Below are positions 23,196 to 37,300 of a DNA stretch of 64,000 bases, one piece after another. The number at the start of each line of letters is the position of its first letter. Position 1 is the stretch's first letter. The notes under the pieces were generated by a model. The model searched no databases and was not told where the DNA came from. It saw nothing but the letters and a program-made list of their open reading frames with translations. This DNA is from Apostichopus japonicus (Eukaryota; Echinodermata; Holothuroidea; Aspidochirotida; Stichopodidae), in NCBI RefSeq assembly GCF_037975245.1, contig NC_092568.1:30174001-30238000 (forward strand). The letters are read 5' to 3'. Position numbers and translations under genes: made by a program.

Positions 23196-25917
23196 TTTAT
23201 CATTATCTACCATTATCTTAGGCACTTATTTAAGAGAGTGATAAAACTTAAAGAATTCTACAGTCAATGAGGAATGGAAGGGCATCAAGTCTTACTCCCT
23301 GTGGTGTCATATTACATGTTGAATAAAAGTAATACAATAAAGGATGACCTTGCTTTCAACACACGTATAAAGATGGTTTTCTGCTGTATTGAGTTGTTGT
23401 CTCATCTCCTCTTCTTCTTTATCTTTTTTTTTTTTTTTTTGGGGGGGGGGGGGTTGTATCACTTGAATGCAGACTGATTTTTAATGCACAAATGTGTTTA
23501 TAGTGGTATATCACATTTTTGGTCGGGGAAGGAAAGCTTTCATAGTGCTTCTTACATGTTTTCGTGTGAGCTTACATATTTCAATTCAATGCTATTTAAA
23601 AAAAATGCACGATTGGCTGAATGGAAAGAAATAGCCTGTGTGCAAAGTGACCACTGCATTGAACAGTGTGGTAAGGTGCTGATTGTGCCCAAGTCATGAC
23701 AGCAATTTGAAGGTGGGGGAAGTGGTAAAATCACCTTCCACAATCCAATAGGTTCAGGTGGGGTCTCAACTACCACCCCAACTCCAAGTTTTGTTTTGGC
23801 AGACTTAACAACAAAACTGAACATTTCATTGCCCTTATTTTAATTGCCAGATTCTCTGATCCCACGAAGTCGCATGTAAGGTATTAATCACATCTCATTT
23901 TTTTTCCGAGGAAGGGGCCTTCCCCCATCATAGACATCGCATGTTCAGTTACCTTAGGATGTAAGGGTGGGCCACTCACACGAATGAGAACGAGACCCCC
24001 CCCCCTTTTCCCCCTCTATACCATGCTCCCACCACGTCTCGGCACTATCCGGGTGCCCACCACTTCATACACACACACAATTCTGGTATCATAATTTTGT
24101 AACCAAAAGTATATCAAGAAAGAAATTTTTCAGAAGGCAGATCGAAACCATATATTTACTAGATACGCGTACTATTGAGGCCAACAAGTTATATTGGAGT
24201 GAAAATCCAGTGATAACCATTTTACGCGTAATCACCCAAAGTAATAGTCCGGCGAAGGTAAATTATTGTCACAGGTAATCTTCGCAACACTAACAATTAA
24301 GCGAAAAGAACATCCCTTGCTTCTCCAGGTGGGTATATGCAGATTTGCAGATACCAAACATGTCAACCGCAAACCAATTATAAGAATTACCACTCACAAA
24401 GAAATGTTATGGTCTTCTGTTTTATGGTCAAGTTGTGTTTGTTTGAACTCACTATTGTTTTCGGAGCCCCCCACCCCCTCCTCCTCCCACGTACGTGTTC
24501 ACCAGGCTGAGAGCTGGATTCATTTGAGACAATGCTATGTGGATGTTCAAAATTTTAATCCTAGCCAGCATCCGCGAACAATTCGGAAAGATCTGATGTG
24601 GTAGGCTTCTGTATCTCACTAAATCGCCAAGGGAGGGGGGGGGGAGGGGGGTTCGTGGTGTCGGGGTATGGAACTCCATACTCTATTATAAACTCAGGTT
24701 GAAGGGTAGCGGTTGGAATATGTGGGGTAACAATTTACCCGATAACACACGACTGTGGGCGGTCCACAAGCAAAGAAAGAGTTTATGTTGCTTAATTGTT
24801 TCCGTTTCATGCATATATACACACGGCAAATGTTCAACGTTGATCTTATCCCGCTGTGAAAACGACCATCTGGGGCATCAACTTCACTGGATGTTAAAAG
24901 ATGTCTATAGTGTATACATATTTATGTGAAATCAATTAACATTAATAAAACGTTGTAATCAAGGCACACTTCAATGGCGAATCGTATCATTGAGATGAAC
25001 TGCTCGTCTGCTCGATACACAGAAACTTTGACTAATCCATCTAACGACCAACGTTGAACTAATATAGCTAAGGTTAAATGATCTTCGGTAAATACAAAGT
25101 CCTTAATGACATTATTTAGGCTATGCATATTTGAGGCAAAGACGCCAATGGTAAAAGCATATAGTGATGTTGCCGTTTAAAACATTTGGAATCGCTCAAT
25201 GGTTCTGTTGACAATATCCGTCACTTCGTATCCGCGGATCGCCCATGCCAACCTAGTATAGGCCTACATCATATCTGTAATCGTGTCTCAAAGGAATAGG
25301 CAGCCATAAATATGTGTAGATGCAAAATATTCATTAACTGCTAAAAATGTGAAGCTCTTCCATCATCTTCATTTTTCATTACATACTACGCGAGTGTCCT
25401 TAGTACTTGGTTTTACTTCAATTTACGACTTTTATATGATTAACCGCAGAATTTGTCATGACATGGCAATAAACCAATTAAAATGTCTTCTAAAACTGTA
25501 CTTGCATGAAAGTAAATGCAGTTTAGGTAATAATCAGATCCTACAGTTTATTATATTAGTTTCATATTGGAGAATCATAACACAGAATCATTTTCATGGT
25601 TAACAACGTTTTAGGATTTGTTCACATAGAAAAATGCTTGCTTTGGGCATCCATACTATAAGTGAACAGTGATTGCGCCACTTCAGTGTGCAGACATTTC
25701 ATTGGGTATCATAGCGAGCGTCCAGAGATATTGTGGCTACGGTGGAGAAAAATGGTCATCGTATAGAACATCTGGAAATGATTGAACTTCCGTTAGTCGC
25801 TTGAATATACAGCCGACTTCCAGCAGTTATTGCGACGTAAATTTCTATAACAAAGAGATGTAACAAGCATCATTGGTGTATTTGTCTTACATTCTTCTGG
25901 GCCGATCCATTATATGT
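23196..25917. other. Spacer inside the candidate giant element, no gene recognised
   Basis: Contains poly-T/poly-G runs (23424-23453), C-rich runs near 24000 and a G-rich run near 24640. Short open frames show no family resemblance and no consistent splicing. Confidence 0.35.
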
Positions 25918-25925
25918 GCTTTGTA

Positions 25926-26281
25926 CAGTGGTGTAGGAAGGTACTTTTGAGTGGGGGGGGGGGCTGAAGACTGATGGGAGGGGTCCAAGGATAGGGGGTG
26001 TCCCCCTCCCCTTTGGATTTTCTTTTGCATTTCCAGGTGGCCTCAGATGCAATTTGGTGCAATATAGCACACTTCAACACCCACTCCATTTTGTAAATAA
26101 TTTTGCATTTTCACCTGGCCTTAGATGCAATTTGGTGCTCCAAATGAGATTTTTTTCTCATTTGGAAATGAAAAAGGAGTTTCCTGACCTGCGAAGCGGG
26201 GGGGGGGGGCGGCGGAATGATACTTCACCATATATTTCACTGGGGGATGGGGCCCCCGGCCCCCCGGTTCCTACGTCCTTA
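25926..26281 (+). mobile_element. hAT-type MITE (GGCGTAGGAA family), 356 bp, perfect 8-bp TSD
   Basis: Left end CAGTGGTGTAGGAAGG; right end GGTTCCTACGTCCTTA. Flanked by the direct repeat GCTTTGTA (25918-25925 and 26282-26289). The interior has a conserved 'GATGCAATTTGGTGC' repeated twice and CAAATGAGA...TCTCATTTG, a short hairpin. Two more copies occur at 57334-57675 and 59163-59458. Confidence 0.85.
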
Positions 26282-26289
26282 GCTTTGTA

Positions 26290-27033
26290 TGAGCCAGGGT
26301 GTGTGGGCCAACATATTTCCTTACATATTTTGGTGTTTAGTCTTGATAATTCGCCTACACGTTTCATAATTAGGCATATCACATAGTGAACATATTTCTA
26401 TGGTGGGAATTAGAAGCAAAAAACACCCAGTGGTATCGCTTTGGTAATCTTTTAATGTGGGGCAATTATTGGGATGAGTCTTTAAGCTTAGGTAGGCCTA
26501 TGTGATGAGCGTCCAATAGGTCAGAGGTGTAAGGGGGAGTGTCCCTTCCCGTTTGAGAATATTTTTTAAATAAGTGTGGGTATTTACATGCAGTATCTTG
26601 CAATAACAAGTTTTCAATGCACAAACTTCATTTGCCGGAGAGGGTGCATTCAGTTTAAGGGAACAGCCCCGAACCCCCTCCTTCTTGATGCTAGTGAAAA
26701 ATGTACGTATCGGGAATCCGTTTGTCATCTTTTGGTGGCAACTTCACAAATGCCCTGCCACATTATTTTTACACAACTAGCTGCTTTGCATTACAACTGA
26801 TGTGGGAGGGGAGGGGTTGGCATGAAAACGAATAAGTAACAGTTTGTGTACTGCAGTGCCAAAACAAACATCAGTGGAACATTCAATCCATGTAGAAATT
26901 CCTCTTCATTTTCAATATTTGAATTGGGGACTGGGCTGGAGAACGTGGCTAATGGTAACGATTTAGTAAGGATTTAAATGTCATAAGTTGATGTATAATA
27001 TAAAACACCTGTTCTCATTAGCTAAATAGTGAG
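26290..27033. other. Spacer, no recognised feature
   Basis: Between the MITE and the foldback element. No gene or repeat boundary recognised. Confidence 0.35.
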
Positions 27034-28501
27034 GTACTCAAAGGGCCAGGTCGATAACGCGGAAACGCGGAAACCGCGGAAATCGATAAACCGGGTTCGG
27101 TAATAGAGATACCGGGTTCGATATCAACGGTTTCCGCGGTTTCCGCGTTATCGAAAAAGGTCGAAAACGCGGAAACCGCGGAAACGAGAGGAATTTGTCA
27201 AGGGAGGGTGACAAAGTCTTTTTTTTTGGGCGCATTTCAGCCTATATTCGCCAAAAAGGGGTGCGGGTTTAAAGCTATTTCAGTAAATGTAGGTCGAAAA
27301 CGCGGAAATCGTACTTTTACAATGGACGAGTTAGATTATTTGTCAAGGGAGGATAAAGACGTTTTTTGAGCGCATTTCAGCCAATATGCGCCAGGAGGGG
27401 GGGGGGGGAAAGGGCTAAGGTTTTTTTTTTATACTAAATGCAGGTCGCAAACGCGGAAATGTTTTTGTACACAATGAATGGCGAAACTAGAGGATTTGTC
27501 AAGGCGGAGGGTGAAGAGTTTTCGGCGCATTTCAGTCAATATGCGCCAGGAAGGTGATGGAGTTGTAGGCTTTTCCCCTAAATGCAGGTCGAAAACACGG
27601 AAATGTTTTTAACAAAGGCGGAACTAGAGGAGTTAGGGTTAGGGAGGGAAATGAAGTGTTTTTGGCCGGCGCATTTCAGCCAATATGCGCCAGCAAAGGT
27701 GTGGGGATGTGGTTTGAGGCTTTTACACTAAATACAGGTCGAAAACGCGGAAATGTTTTTAACAAAGGCGGAACTAGGGGAGTTTGTCAAGGGAGGGTGA
27801 AAAAGTGTTTTGGCGCATTTCAGCTGTAATGCGCCAAGAAGGGGTGGGGTAAAATAATTTATTTTACTAAAAGCCGGTCGAAAACGCGGAATTGTTTTTT
27901 ACAATGGCGAAACAAGAGAAACTAGGCACGGTGAAGATGTTTTCTGAGCGTATTTCAGCCAATATGCGCCACGAGGGGGTGCGGGAGGGGTGTAGCCTTT
28001 TTTAATACTAAATGCAGGTCGAAAACGCGGAAATGTTTTTAACAAAGGGTGAACTAGGGGAGTTCGCTAAGGGAGGGAAATGAAGTGTTTTGGCCGGCGC
28101 ATGTCAGCCAATATGCGCCAGCAAAGGTCTGGGGAGGTGGGTTGAGGCTGTTACACTAAATACAAGTCGAAAACGCGGAAATGTTTTTTTTAACAATGGT
28201 GAAAATAGAGGATTTTGTGGTGGTTATTCCAGACATTAATCAAAGAAAATGTGACGTAGGCTATTAATATCAGAGCTTAAGTATTTCGCCATGGCATAAG
28301 TCTCAGCATACCGGTTCTTAAGCTAATAATTGAGTAGAGCTTGATATAAGTACTTCATACCCGACGAATCTAAGTGTTTTCTACATAACGATATCTCAAA
28401 TAACAAACTTAAAAGAAAGAGAGTAAACACAAACGGAGGTACAATGGAAATTTTCTGATACAAACACGTATAGAACTAAAACATTAAGCTTTTTCAAGGT
28501 T

Positions 28502-29190
28502 CCGTTACACTCATTAAAGAAGTAATGATTTAGTGGTAATTTAAATCGGTTAAGCACTCTTTGGACTGGGCAAGACGCATTATGGTACTCTTCTACAATG
28601 TCATTAGAGTTCATGTTACCCAATGGTTTGGTGATCCAAGGCGTACTGCATGGATTAGGGCCCAGAGCGTGTTCGTGGTCCCGTTACACTCATTAAAGAA
28701 GTAATGATTTAGTGGTCATTTTAATTGGTCAAGCACTCTTTGGACCGGGCAAGACGCATTACGGTACCCTTCTACAATGTCTGTAGAGTTCATATGACTC
28801 ATTGGTTGGGTGGTCCAAGGCGTGCTGGTCTTGATTAGGAGCCAAATGTTTTTCATTCGTTGTCCCGTTACACTAATTTAATAAGTGATTATTTAGTTGT
28901 CATTTTAATTGGTCAAGCACTCTTTGGACCGGGCAAGACGCATTATGATATCCTTCTTCATTGTCTTAAGAATTCATATGACCCATTGGTTAGGTGGTCC
29001 AAGGCGTGCTAGTCTTGATTAGGGCCTAAAGTGATTTTTCGTCAGGTCCCGTTTCCGTTACATTAATTTAAGAACCGATGATGTAGTGGTCATTTTAGTT
29101 GGTCAAGAACTCTTTGGACCGGGCAAGATGCACTATGGTACCCATTTACATTGTCATTAGAGTTCAAATGACCCAGATAAACCTCTTTTC
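28502..29190. repeat. ~180-bp tandem array, four units, in the foldback loop
   Basis: Units start with CCGTTACA(C/T)T at about 28502, 28681, 28865 and 29055 (spacings 179, 184, 190). They share AAG(C/A)ACTCTTTGGACCGGGCA and CCAAGGCGT segments. Units 1 and 2 are the most alike. Non-coding. Confidence 0.85.
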
Positions 29191-29856
29191 CACGACCAAA
29201 TGTTGAACATCTTGTAAGAATGCATTCGTCTTGTCATAAGTGTTACGTCGGTACCATTGTCGAATAAGTAACTGAATAGGTAGCAGTTACTCATTCGCGA
29301 ACGTCGAACGAGGAATTAGTATCTAACTTCACACCGGTATTCCAATACTGGGGAAGATGGCAGGGTTGCCAGTTTTATTGTAACGCAATCGGTCTTACTT
29401 CTAATAGTTCGCAACTTCAAGTTCATACACTTCCTCCGAATCGTCCCCCAAAACATAGGTTTTATGTTTTCTTTTCATAAACGATCAAAAGCTCCTTTGC
29501 CGTCCCCTAGCTGTGAAAATTCTCTAGTTCCGCCATTGTACATACGCACCTTTATATATACCGACGGGGTGGCCCCAGAGGGGGAGGGAGAAGCGGGGTA
29601 ACAGTCCCCTTCCCCTCGTCGGGGAGGTCTAGCCCCCTGGTAGGGGAAATTATGATTTCGTCAGGGAGCAATGAAGAAAAAAATATATTATTGTGTATTT
29701 CTTATCATCATAATGATCATTCTATGATAAAGATAAATGTAGGAAAATCAGTCCCCGACAGGTGTCAGCCGCACCGACATATGGGCTTCAAACTTCTCTC
29801 ATATACCAAAAAAGACACCACAAATTACCGCGCGCTTCGGCAATATTAGATTTATA

Positions 29857-29890
29857 TATACATAGATATGTATCTGTATGTGTAAATATA

Positions 29891-29931
<41 letters not shown>

Positions 29932-30065
29932 AAGTATATACACATATATATATATATATATATATGTATGTGTAAGTATATACACATATATATATATATA
30001 TATGTATGTGTAAGTATATACACACACATATATATATATATATATATATGTATGTGTAAGTATAT

Positions 30066-30111
<46 letters not shown>

Positions 30112-30119
30112 AAGTATAT

Positions 30120-30203
<84 letters not shown>
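29857..30203. repeat. TA microsatellite / minisatellite with GTATGTGTAAGTATATACACA units
   Basis: Five repeats of a TGTATGTGTAAGTATATACA core separated by (TA)n, ending in a long pure (TA)n. The core is nearly palindromic with TGTATATAC. It lies in the loop of the foldback element. Confidence 0.95.
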
Positions 30204-30205
<2 letters not shown>

Positions 30206-31427
30206 TTATTTTTTTATTAATATTACAACGTGCACACAATTGTTTCCGGGGACCTTAGCTCCCGTGTCGGAGAAATCCTGGAACCATCCCTGCATACCAA
30301 ATGGACGTTAACAAACATTACTGAGTTTTTTGCCTGTATTTAGTGAAAAAAGCTTCAAACCCAAACCCTTCTTGGCGCATGTTGGCTGAAATGCGACCAA
30401 AACATTTCTTTACATTCCTGCATGCATTTAGAGTATTTCCGTCATTGTTAAAAAAAAATTCGCGTTTTCGACATGCCTTTAGTGAAAAGACTTCAACCTC
30501 ACCCCTTTCTGGCGCCTATTTGCTAAAATGCGCCCAAAACACCTTTTCACCCTGTTTTAACAAAATCATCTAGTTGTGAAAAATGTTGTGAAAAAAAAAA
30601 AAAATTCCGCGTTTTCGACCTGCACTAACTGAAAAAGTCTCATACCCCCACTCCATCCTTGCGCATATTGGCAAACACTTTTTCGACCTGCATTAAGTGA
30701 AAAAGCCTCAACATCCTTCCTCACCCCCTTCCTGGCATTTTGGCTGAAATGCGCCGGCCAAAACCCTTCTTTTCCCTCCCTTAGCAAACTCCTCTAGTTC
30801 CGCCTTTGCTAAAAACATTTCCGCGTTTTCGACCTCCATTTAGTAAAAAAAACAGCCTACAACCCCTCACCTTCCTGGCGCATATTGACTGAAAAGCGCC
30901 GAAAACTCTTAACCTTCCGCCTTGACAAATTCTCTAGTTTCGCCATTCATTGTGTAAAAAAACATTTCCGCGTTTTCGACCGGCATTTAGTGAACAAAAT
31001 TTTCTTTCCCCACCCACCCCTCCTGGCGCATACTGGCTGAAATGCGCTCAAATTTTTTTTCACCCTCTCTTGACAAAATCATCTAGTTTCGCCATTGTAA
31101 AAAAAAAACATTTCCGCGTTTTCGACCTACACTACCCTCCCTTGACAAAATAATCTAACTCATCCATTGTAAAGTACGATTTCCGCGTTTTCGACCTACA
31201 TTTACTAGCTTTAAACCCGCACCCCTTTTTGGCGAATATAGGCTGAAATGCGCCCAAAAGACTTCGTCACCCTCCCTTGACAAATTCCTCTCGTTTCCGC
31301 GGTTTCCGCGTTTTCGACCTTACTATATAGCAAGGTCGATAACGCGGAAACCGCGGAAACCGTTGATATTGAACCCGGTTTCTCGATTTCCGCGGTTTCC
31401 GCGTTATCGACCTGGCCGTACTCAAAG

Positions 31428-34356
31428 GGGCTTGGGAAATCATTGCTTTCTAGCAATATGATAACTAAGTTTACATCACAACATTTTTGCATGCAACTCT
31501 CCCCTTTTTCTATTTGCCAAATCATTCCAGTGTGTAGAATGTGCAGGGTTGATGAACTCGCTATAAGCATCAGTGTTGGGGCTATGTGTGGCTATAATCA
31601 CTACCATAGCAACAACATGGAAAATGAACCTTATGATGTTGCACTAAAGGTTACAACATGACTGAAAACACAACAAAGTATGGAAAAATATACAGACACA
31701 CTGATTGTTAATGTGTATTAAACACCACATACCTGTATTACTGATATTACTTCAAGATTCTTAGCATAAAATCTGATAACCATGTGTAGCACTGTTGGTT
31801 TGTAATAGTAAGTTTAAATATAATTTGTTTGAATACAAAAAGATATATTTCTTTATAACTCTGGACAGGATCTGATGGATGGCAAGAAGATAGATGTGAT
31901 ATGCAAAAATAGCTAAATGAGCTGAAAATTTGGTTGGCAAGGTGATGGCATGTGAAAAAAAAAGATAACATACTGGCAAATGAACCCCAGTTCCCAGTTC
32001 AATAGGGTACATACCTTCAAATTTATAATGATACACACACACAGGCCCTTACACAAATGAAAATGGTGAACCCCCCTCCAAAAAAAAACTCTGTTCATCC
32101 TTGCAGTAGAAATAATGAAGTGGTTTAAAATTTAAAAACTGGTTTAAATCAGTGTTTTGTTTAAAGGCTACTTTAAGCGAAACTTTCCCTTTAATATGTT
32201 TTATAGAAGAAATCTAAGCATCCTGGTGGAACTTTCTTTCAATTCCAATGTATCATTTCTCAATTTCAGCATTTGTCTGATTTTAAACCAAAAGTGGATT
32301 TGAAGCAAACAGGTGTGATGTAATTGTTGCACTTTGACCAAAAGTACTGTGTTTATCTTTATTTACCACTTAGTACTTTGACCTTCAAATGGACAGGAAA
32401 CTGGTTTTCCTTATGGGGTTGTTTAGTGTAGGTGAAACCATTTCATGTTGTGTATTTTAAAATATAAAGAAAAGCAGTAGATTAGAAAAAATGATTCAAA
32501 TTTTAAAGAAAAAGTAAACATCATCTCCAACTGTGCAACAATGACATCCCCCTGTTTGCTTCAAGGTCACTTTAAGTATGAAAAGTGCCAACTTTAATTT
32601 TCAGCATCTCATACAAAAAAAAATAGGACTAGAATGCAAATTTCCCAGAATGCACAGCTCATGATCTTTTTTAACCTGTCCAAAAATCTATTTGGCTTGG
32701 ACTATCCTTTTTAAAGTATTTAAAGTCAAAATTTAAATAAATGATTGAAATCATTCTGATTTAGAGTAGCTGATTATGTGATCAAGGCATTAAAAGTAAG
32801 AGAAGCTAACAATGATGTGCAAAGTTGGACGGTCATCACATCTTACGAAGTGTAAAATCTCATACATAAAGTGAGTAGATAGTATACAGACACTAGCTAC
32901 ATTCTTAAGTTCAAGGTGGTAAAATAGACTGTCAGGCTGAACAAAGATTGACAGTGTTTAACATGTTATATACGAAAGACCTGATAACATGAAGTTAACA
33001 TAAACTTTATTACTGAAAACATGAATGCTAATGTAGAATAAAATGCCTCTATTTATGCAGAATGGTGTAGCTAGTAAGAATATATTCTCCTAAATAGTAT
33101 CAGAGAATTTGCATGTCTCATACAGCTGATGGAAACAAAGCTCCTGGAGACTCCATGAAAAGAAGGACTATGCAGCACGAACAGGTCTGTAAAGAAAGAG
33201 AGAAGGAGAGGACTGATCGCAGCAGCGTTGAAATGAATGCAAGCTAAGGTTTTATTATTAAATCCAGTGATTTCTATGATCATAGAATAATGCATAGTCA
33301 GACAAGGAATTTTAAATAACAGACTAATAACCGAAAGATTATCATTTATCAGTTTTATGAAGAGCACTTCTACCCTCTGCTAACAATTATCAAAAAAAGT
33401 AGTCACTACTGAATTTTATTATTTCCCTCTCCACGCAAGAAAAAGTTCTGGGGGGTTCTGATTGCTTTTCAAAAGAAACGATATGTAAGAATAATATAAA
33501 AGATATTTGGCAGGATTTTATATTTGTACATGTGTGTGGAGTGAAATTTAGATGCATGAGGAAGGTGACATGTAAAAATGGAGAATTATAGATGCAGTTT
33601 AATTGAATCAAATGCAAGTTCAAGGAACGGAGAATGACTGATGCAAAACTTGTGCATTTACTGACTGCAGACATGTCTTCCCTTGACCTGCTTTAATTAT
33701 GTTTTGAAATGTGAAGTATACCATGCTTTTCAATTTTTCAACTCATAGGAAATTGGAATGAAATAGATGGTACCATCCACTTGTGAAACATTTGTTGTGC
33801 ATGTCACAAATACAATCGCAGCATATGTGCAGACAGACTGCACATTAACAGACTAATATGTGAAAATTTATCAGTATTTACAGGCTTCTAAAACATTTTT
33901 ACTGATATTTTGGGTGTGACATGCAGTACAAAATCTCCCAATTGCCACCACTCACCCATTAAAAATATACTATAAACCATAAACAATATATAGTAATGTA
34001 TGTTATTTGATAGCCATTGTAGGGTGGAAAGAAAGCCAACATGGGGTTGCGGATAAGGAGAAAACAACAAATGAGATTTGGAGAATAGGCTGTTAAGATG
34101 TGAAAAGTATTCCTTGGTGGTATAATCATACAACAACTTCATTCATTCAACAGGTATTCACATATTAGTGAAAAGCAAATGTATTTTGATAATTGAAGCA
34201 TTGATGAGGTGTAAATGGTGATTTTAATATTTTTAACTAAGAAAAGTAACTAAAATTTACCAAGCCTGCTTCTATGGTAAGCTGTATTTAGTTACTGTTC
34301 AATGGAGTATCCCCCTCCCCCCCCCCAAAAAAAGTTTACATTACTATCACATACTT
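31428..34356. other. Spacer 3' of the HMG-box/GTF2I gene, no gene recognised
   Basis: AT-rich sequence. Open frames here are short, lack recognisable domains and show no matching splice sites. Confidence 0.35.
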
Positions 34357-34361
34357 TTATT
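34356..34361 (-). terminator. AATAAA polyadenylation signal overlapping the stop codon
   Basis: On the minus strand the gene ends AAC AAA TAA AAG, so AATAAA overlaps the TAA stop of the HMG-box/GTF2I gene. If used, the 3' untranslated region would be very short. Confidence 0.4.
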
Positions 34362-37300
34362 TGTTGGATATTACACATATCAAGTTGTCTTTAACTGCAT
34401 GGATTGCCCTTCTCTGCTTGCCACCATATCTGGATGGCAGCCTAATGTTCATGCCATCAGGCATGCCCTCCATCTTTATTCCCAGAACCTCGACCTGAGA
34501 GTACGGCATTTTAGCATTTGGAATACCAACTGCCTCTGCTGTAAACAAGAGCAAAAAAACAAATTACACTGCAAAACAAAACAAAATAGCCACAATGATA
34601 AACATCTGCATTTGTTCAATTAAAACTTTAAACTATGTTTTCTTTTTACTGTACTGGCCAGTCAAAGACTTCAATGTAGTAGTCTTTCTTCAACCAATGG
34701 TAATGGAAGAATTGTAGGTGTGATGGAATTGAGGGAAAACTAATAACAAGAAGGCAACATTTTTCACCAGGTTTTATTGGTTTTCATAGTTTGTTTAATA
34801 TATTGTTAGACAAACTAAAAATGGAGATTGTATGGTTTGACCACATATCAATTGGTTCACAATTTTAATACAACATTGCAGAGGTGCATTGTAAAATACT
34901 TGCCTTACTACTTTAAATGAGGTTTAGGAATTATTGTTGCTGAGGTTAAGAGATACTGATCCTCAATCATTCAACCAGTGGCAACAAACACTGGGCCTTG
35001 TACAAGTTGAACACTAACACACATGACCAGAGAGAATAGTACAAACAGTAAATTACAATGTCAGCTTCAAGCAATTTAGGAAAAGAAATTGCTATTGCAT
35101 TACAGTGGAAAAGGGATTTTGCAGTTATACATATGATTACATATGACAATAGCATGCACTTTAATATGCACCCTACAAATGTCTTCCTACAAGGGTGAGA
35201 TATTGAGTGGGAACTATAGTTTTGAAAAGTGCAAATAAAAGTAGTCTTATAATTAATAATGAGATTTCTAGTGGTTAGCATTTTGGATACATGGTTTTCC
35301 AGTATTTGACCTCCGTGACATTAAATAACCACTGAATTGCATGAAAAACAAGTTTATTTTAACTCCATAAGGGCAACAAACATAGCATGTATGAAATCTG
35401 CAAAGGTCGGAAATTTTTACCAATTATTATGTTTACAACAAAATGCACTGACATACAAACAAATGCACACACATGGATGTCATTGTAGCAACATAGATTC
35501 CTTTGCCTTCAGTAATGAATCAAAAAGCAATTTACAGTAACACCTGTTAACCAAAATGTGAGCACACAAAGCACCTCTAGCAAGGTAACATAAAAAAAGA
35601 TAAGAAATATGCTCACTTATTTGTGTTAAATAGTACATACCATACTTTTCATTGAAGATGTCCTGAATATCCTTTGCAGTAACTTTTTTGTTTGTTCCTG
35701 TGTTGTTTGCTGTGACTGTTTAACAAAGCAAAACACACAAAAATGACTGTTCAATCACTTTATTGGTGTCAAAAATACCTGGTCTATTATTACCAATGCA
35801 GATCTACCTTGGCATAGATCTATAAACTAGTACGAGGTTTTGCTGAATGTTACATAAAAAAGGCTATGGGGAAATTCCCACACAGGAGTCTGTCTGCAAG
35901 GAGGAAAACGTCAATTCTCTTCTCACCTTTTACAACACGTTAATGTCTCAAACGTTTCAATATAACCCACAATATTTGCAGTAATTACCTCTTCTACAAC
36001 AGATGCTGCTCAATTGAAATGAAATTACACCCTCACCACCATATCAGTTGTACATCATATACCAAAGGTAGACACAGCATGGATTGAAGATGATGACACC
36101 AATGATGAGCTGCCAGCTTGTACAATGTAACAAAATTTATATTACAGTATAAATGCAGCTGTGGTCAAATGGTCCTGCTCAATCTGGTTGTGGAGTTTGA
36201 CTATAACACCTTTCAAGGTCTTTACTTTGCAATCCTGTCTGTGATGACATGGTGTGAAAACACATACAGCTGTTCTTCATGTGACTCTTGTTGATGAAAA
36301 ATTATGCTTAAAAAAATACATTTCAAGCCTTCCTTTAAGATTGTCAGAAAACTCACCCCTCAGATAAACACTAAACATTGATGAGGTTTCCTCTGCATAT
36401 TCCTCCACAAAGGATACCCCTTCAGAGGAGCCAGTGTAGGAAAGCTCTTCCCCTGACTGATACACCATGTACCAGGCAAAGTCTGGGAGAAGAGCGTTCA
36501 TTCTGTTGGTCTGAAATGAGTGAAAACAGTTTAACAGCAACTCCATTAAGCAATAAAGGAGGGTCAATATCATAATTTCATAGAGACAGTATTATATCAA
36601 AGTAACATGAACAAAAATCATGTTATTAAGTAGTAAAGTGTACACTATACAAATATTTGTACTATTACTTTAGTATCCTACTCAGTTGTGCACTATGGTA
36701 TGTTCATTTCCATATTATCGAATATCTCTGTTCCTCCAATTGGATGCATAGAGCTTCTCCCAGTTTCATATTAAAGCAAAAATGATATACATATGGGCAT
36801 ATGGGGGCAAGTTGGTCAGAAATGGGGCAGCCAGTTGTTGAAGCGTGTAGATCACTTACTTGTAACTTCAGTTGTCTCATTTGAAAAAAAAATGTGAAAA
36901 TTTGCTATGACAATGTAAGTTAACAACTTTGGTTGTATGATATTATAATGGCAGAATGCTCTAAGTGGCTTTCTAGATCCAACTAACACTTGGAAAATTC
37001 ATTCAATTGTCTGTTGTACTCTCTGGAATCTTGAGAAAAACTTAGAGAAAACCTTGGAACTATAGATACATTATTTCATTCAAAGGAATCAAGAAGAAAC
37101 AAGAAATAGTTCCAAGCATATCTGCTATAATGACATCACTTTGTTGTGTTGACAGATACATGAGAAAATAATTCTAGTTTAGCAACCCCATATTTCGCAA
37201 ACTGTACATTCAACTAGGAGGTAGCCTCCCTGTGACACACCTTACTTGCAAGATGACCAAGGGACCAACATATCCACCTAAAAGTTCCGTACCTCTGCAA

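Larger units (their letters stand above)
27044..31417. mobile_element. Foldback-type DNA element, 4374 bp, with 10-bp TSD and tandem-repeat arms
   Basis: Outer ends are inverted: GGCCAGGTCGATAACGCGG at 27044 and its complement ending 31417. They are flanked by the identical decamer GTACTCAAAG (27034-27043 and 31418-31427). Each end is itself a palindrome of CGATAACGCGGAAACCGCGG words. The left arm (to about 28230) is built of about seven ~145-bp units, each starting near AGGTCGAAAACGCGGAAATG (27291, 27442, 27586, 27736, 27875, 28016, 28164) and holding a GCGCATTTCAGCCAATATGCGCC hairpin (written here over its length only). The right arm (about 30340 to 31417) has the same units inverted. The loop carries a 180-bp tandem array and a TA minisatellite. 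No transposase is seen. TSD length suggests a Mutator-like mobilising enzyme, but that is inference. Confidence 0.85.

Noticed and set aside
29788-30239. Open frames on both strands of 90-115 codons
   Set aside because: All are produced by the TA minisatellite in the foldback loop.
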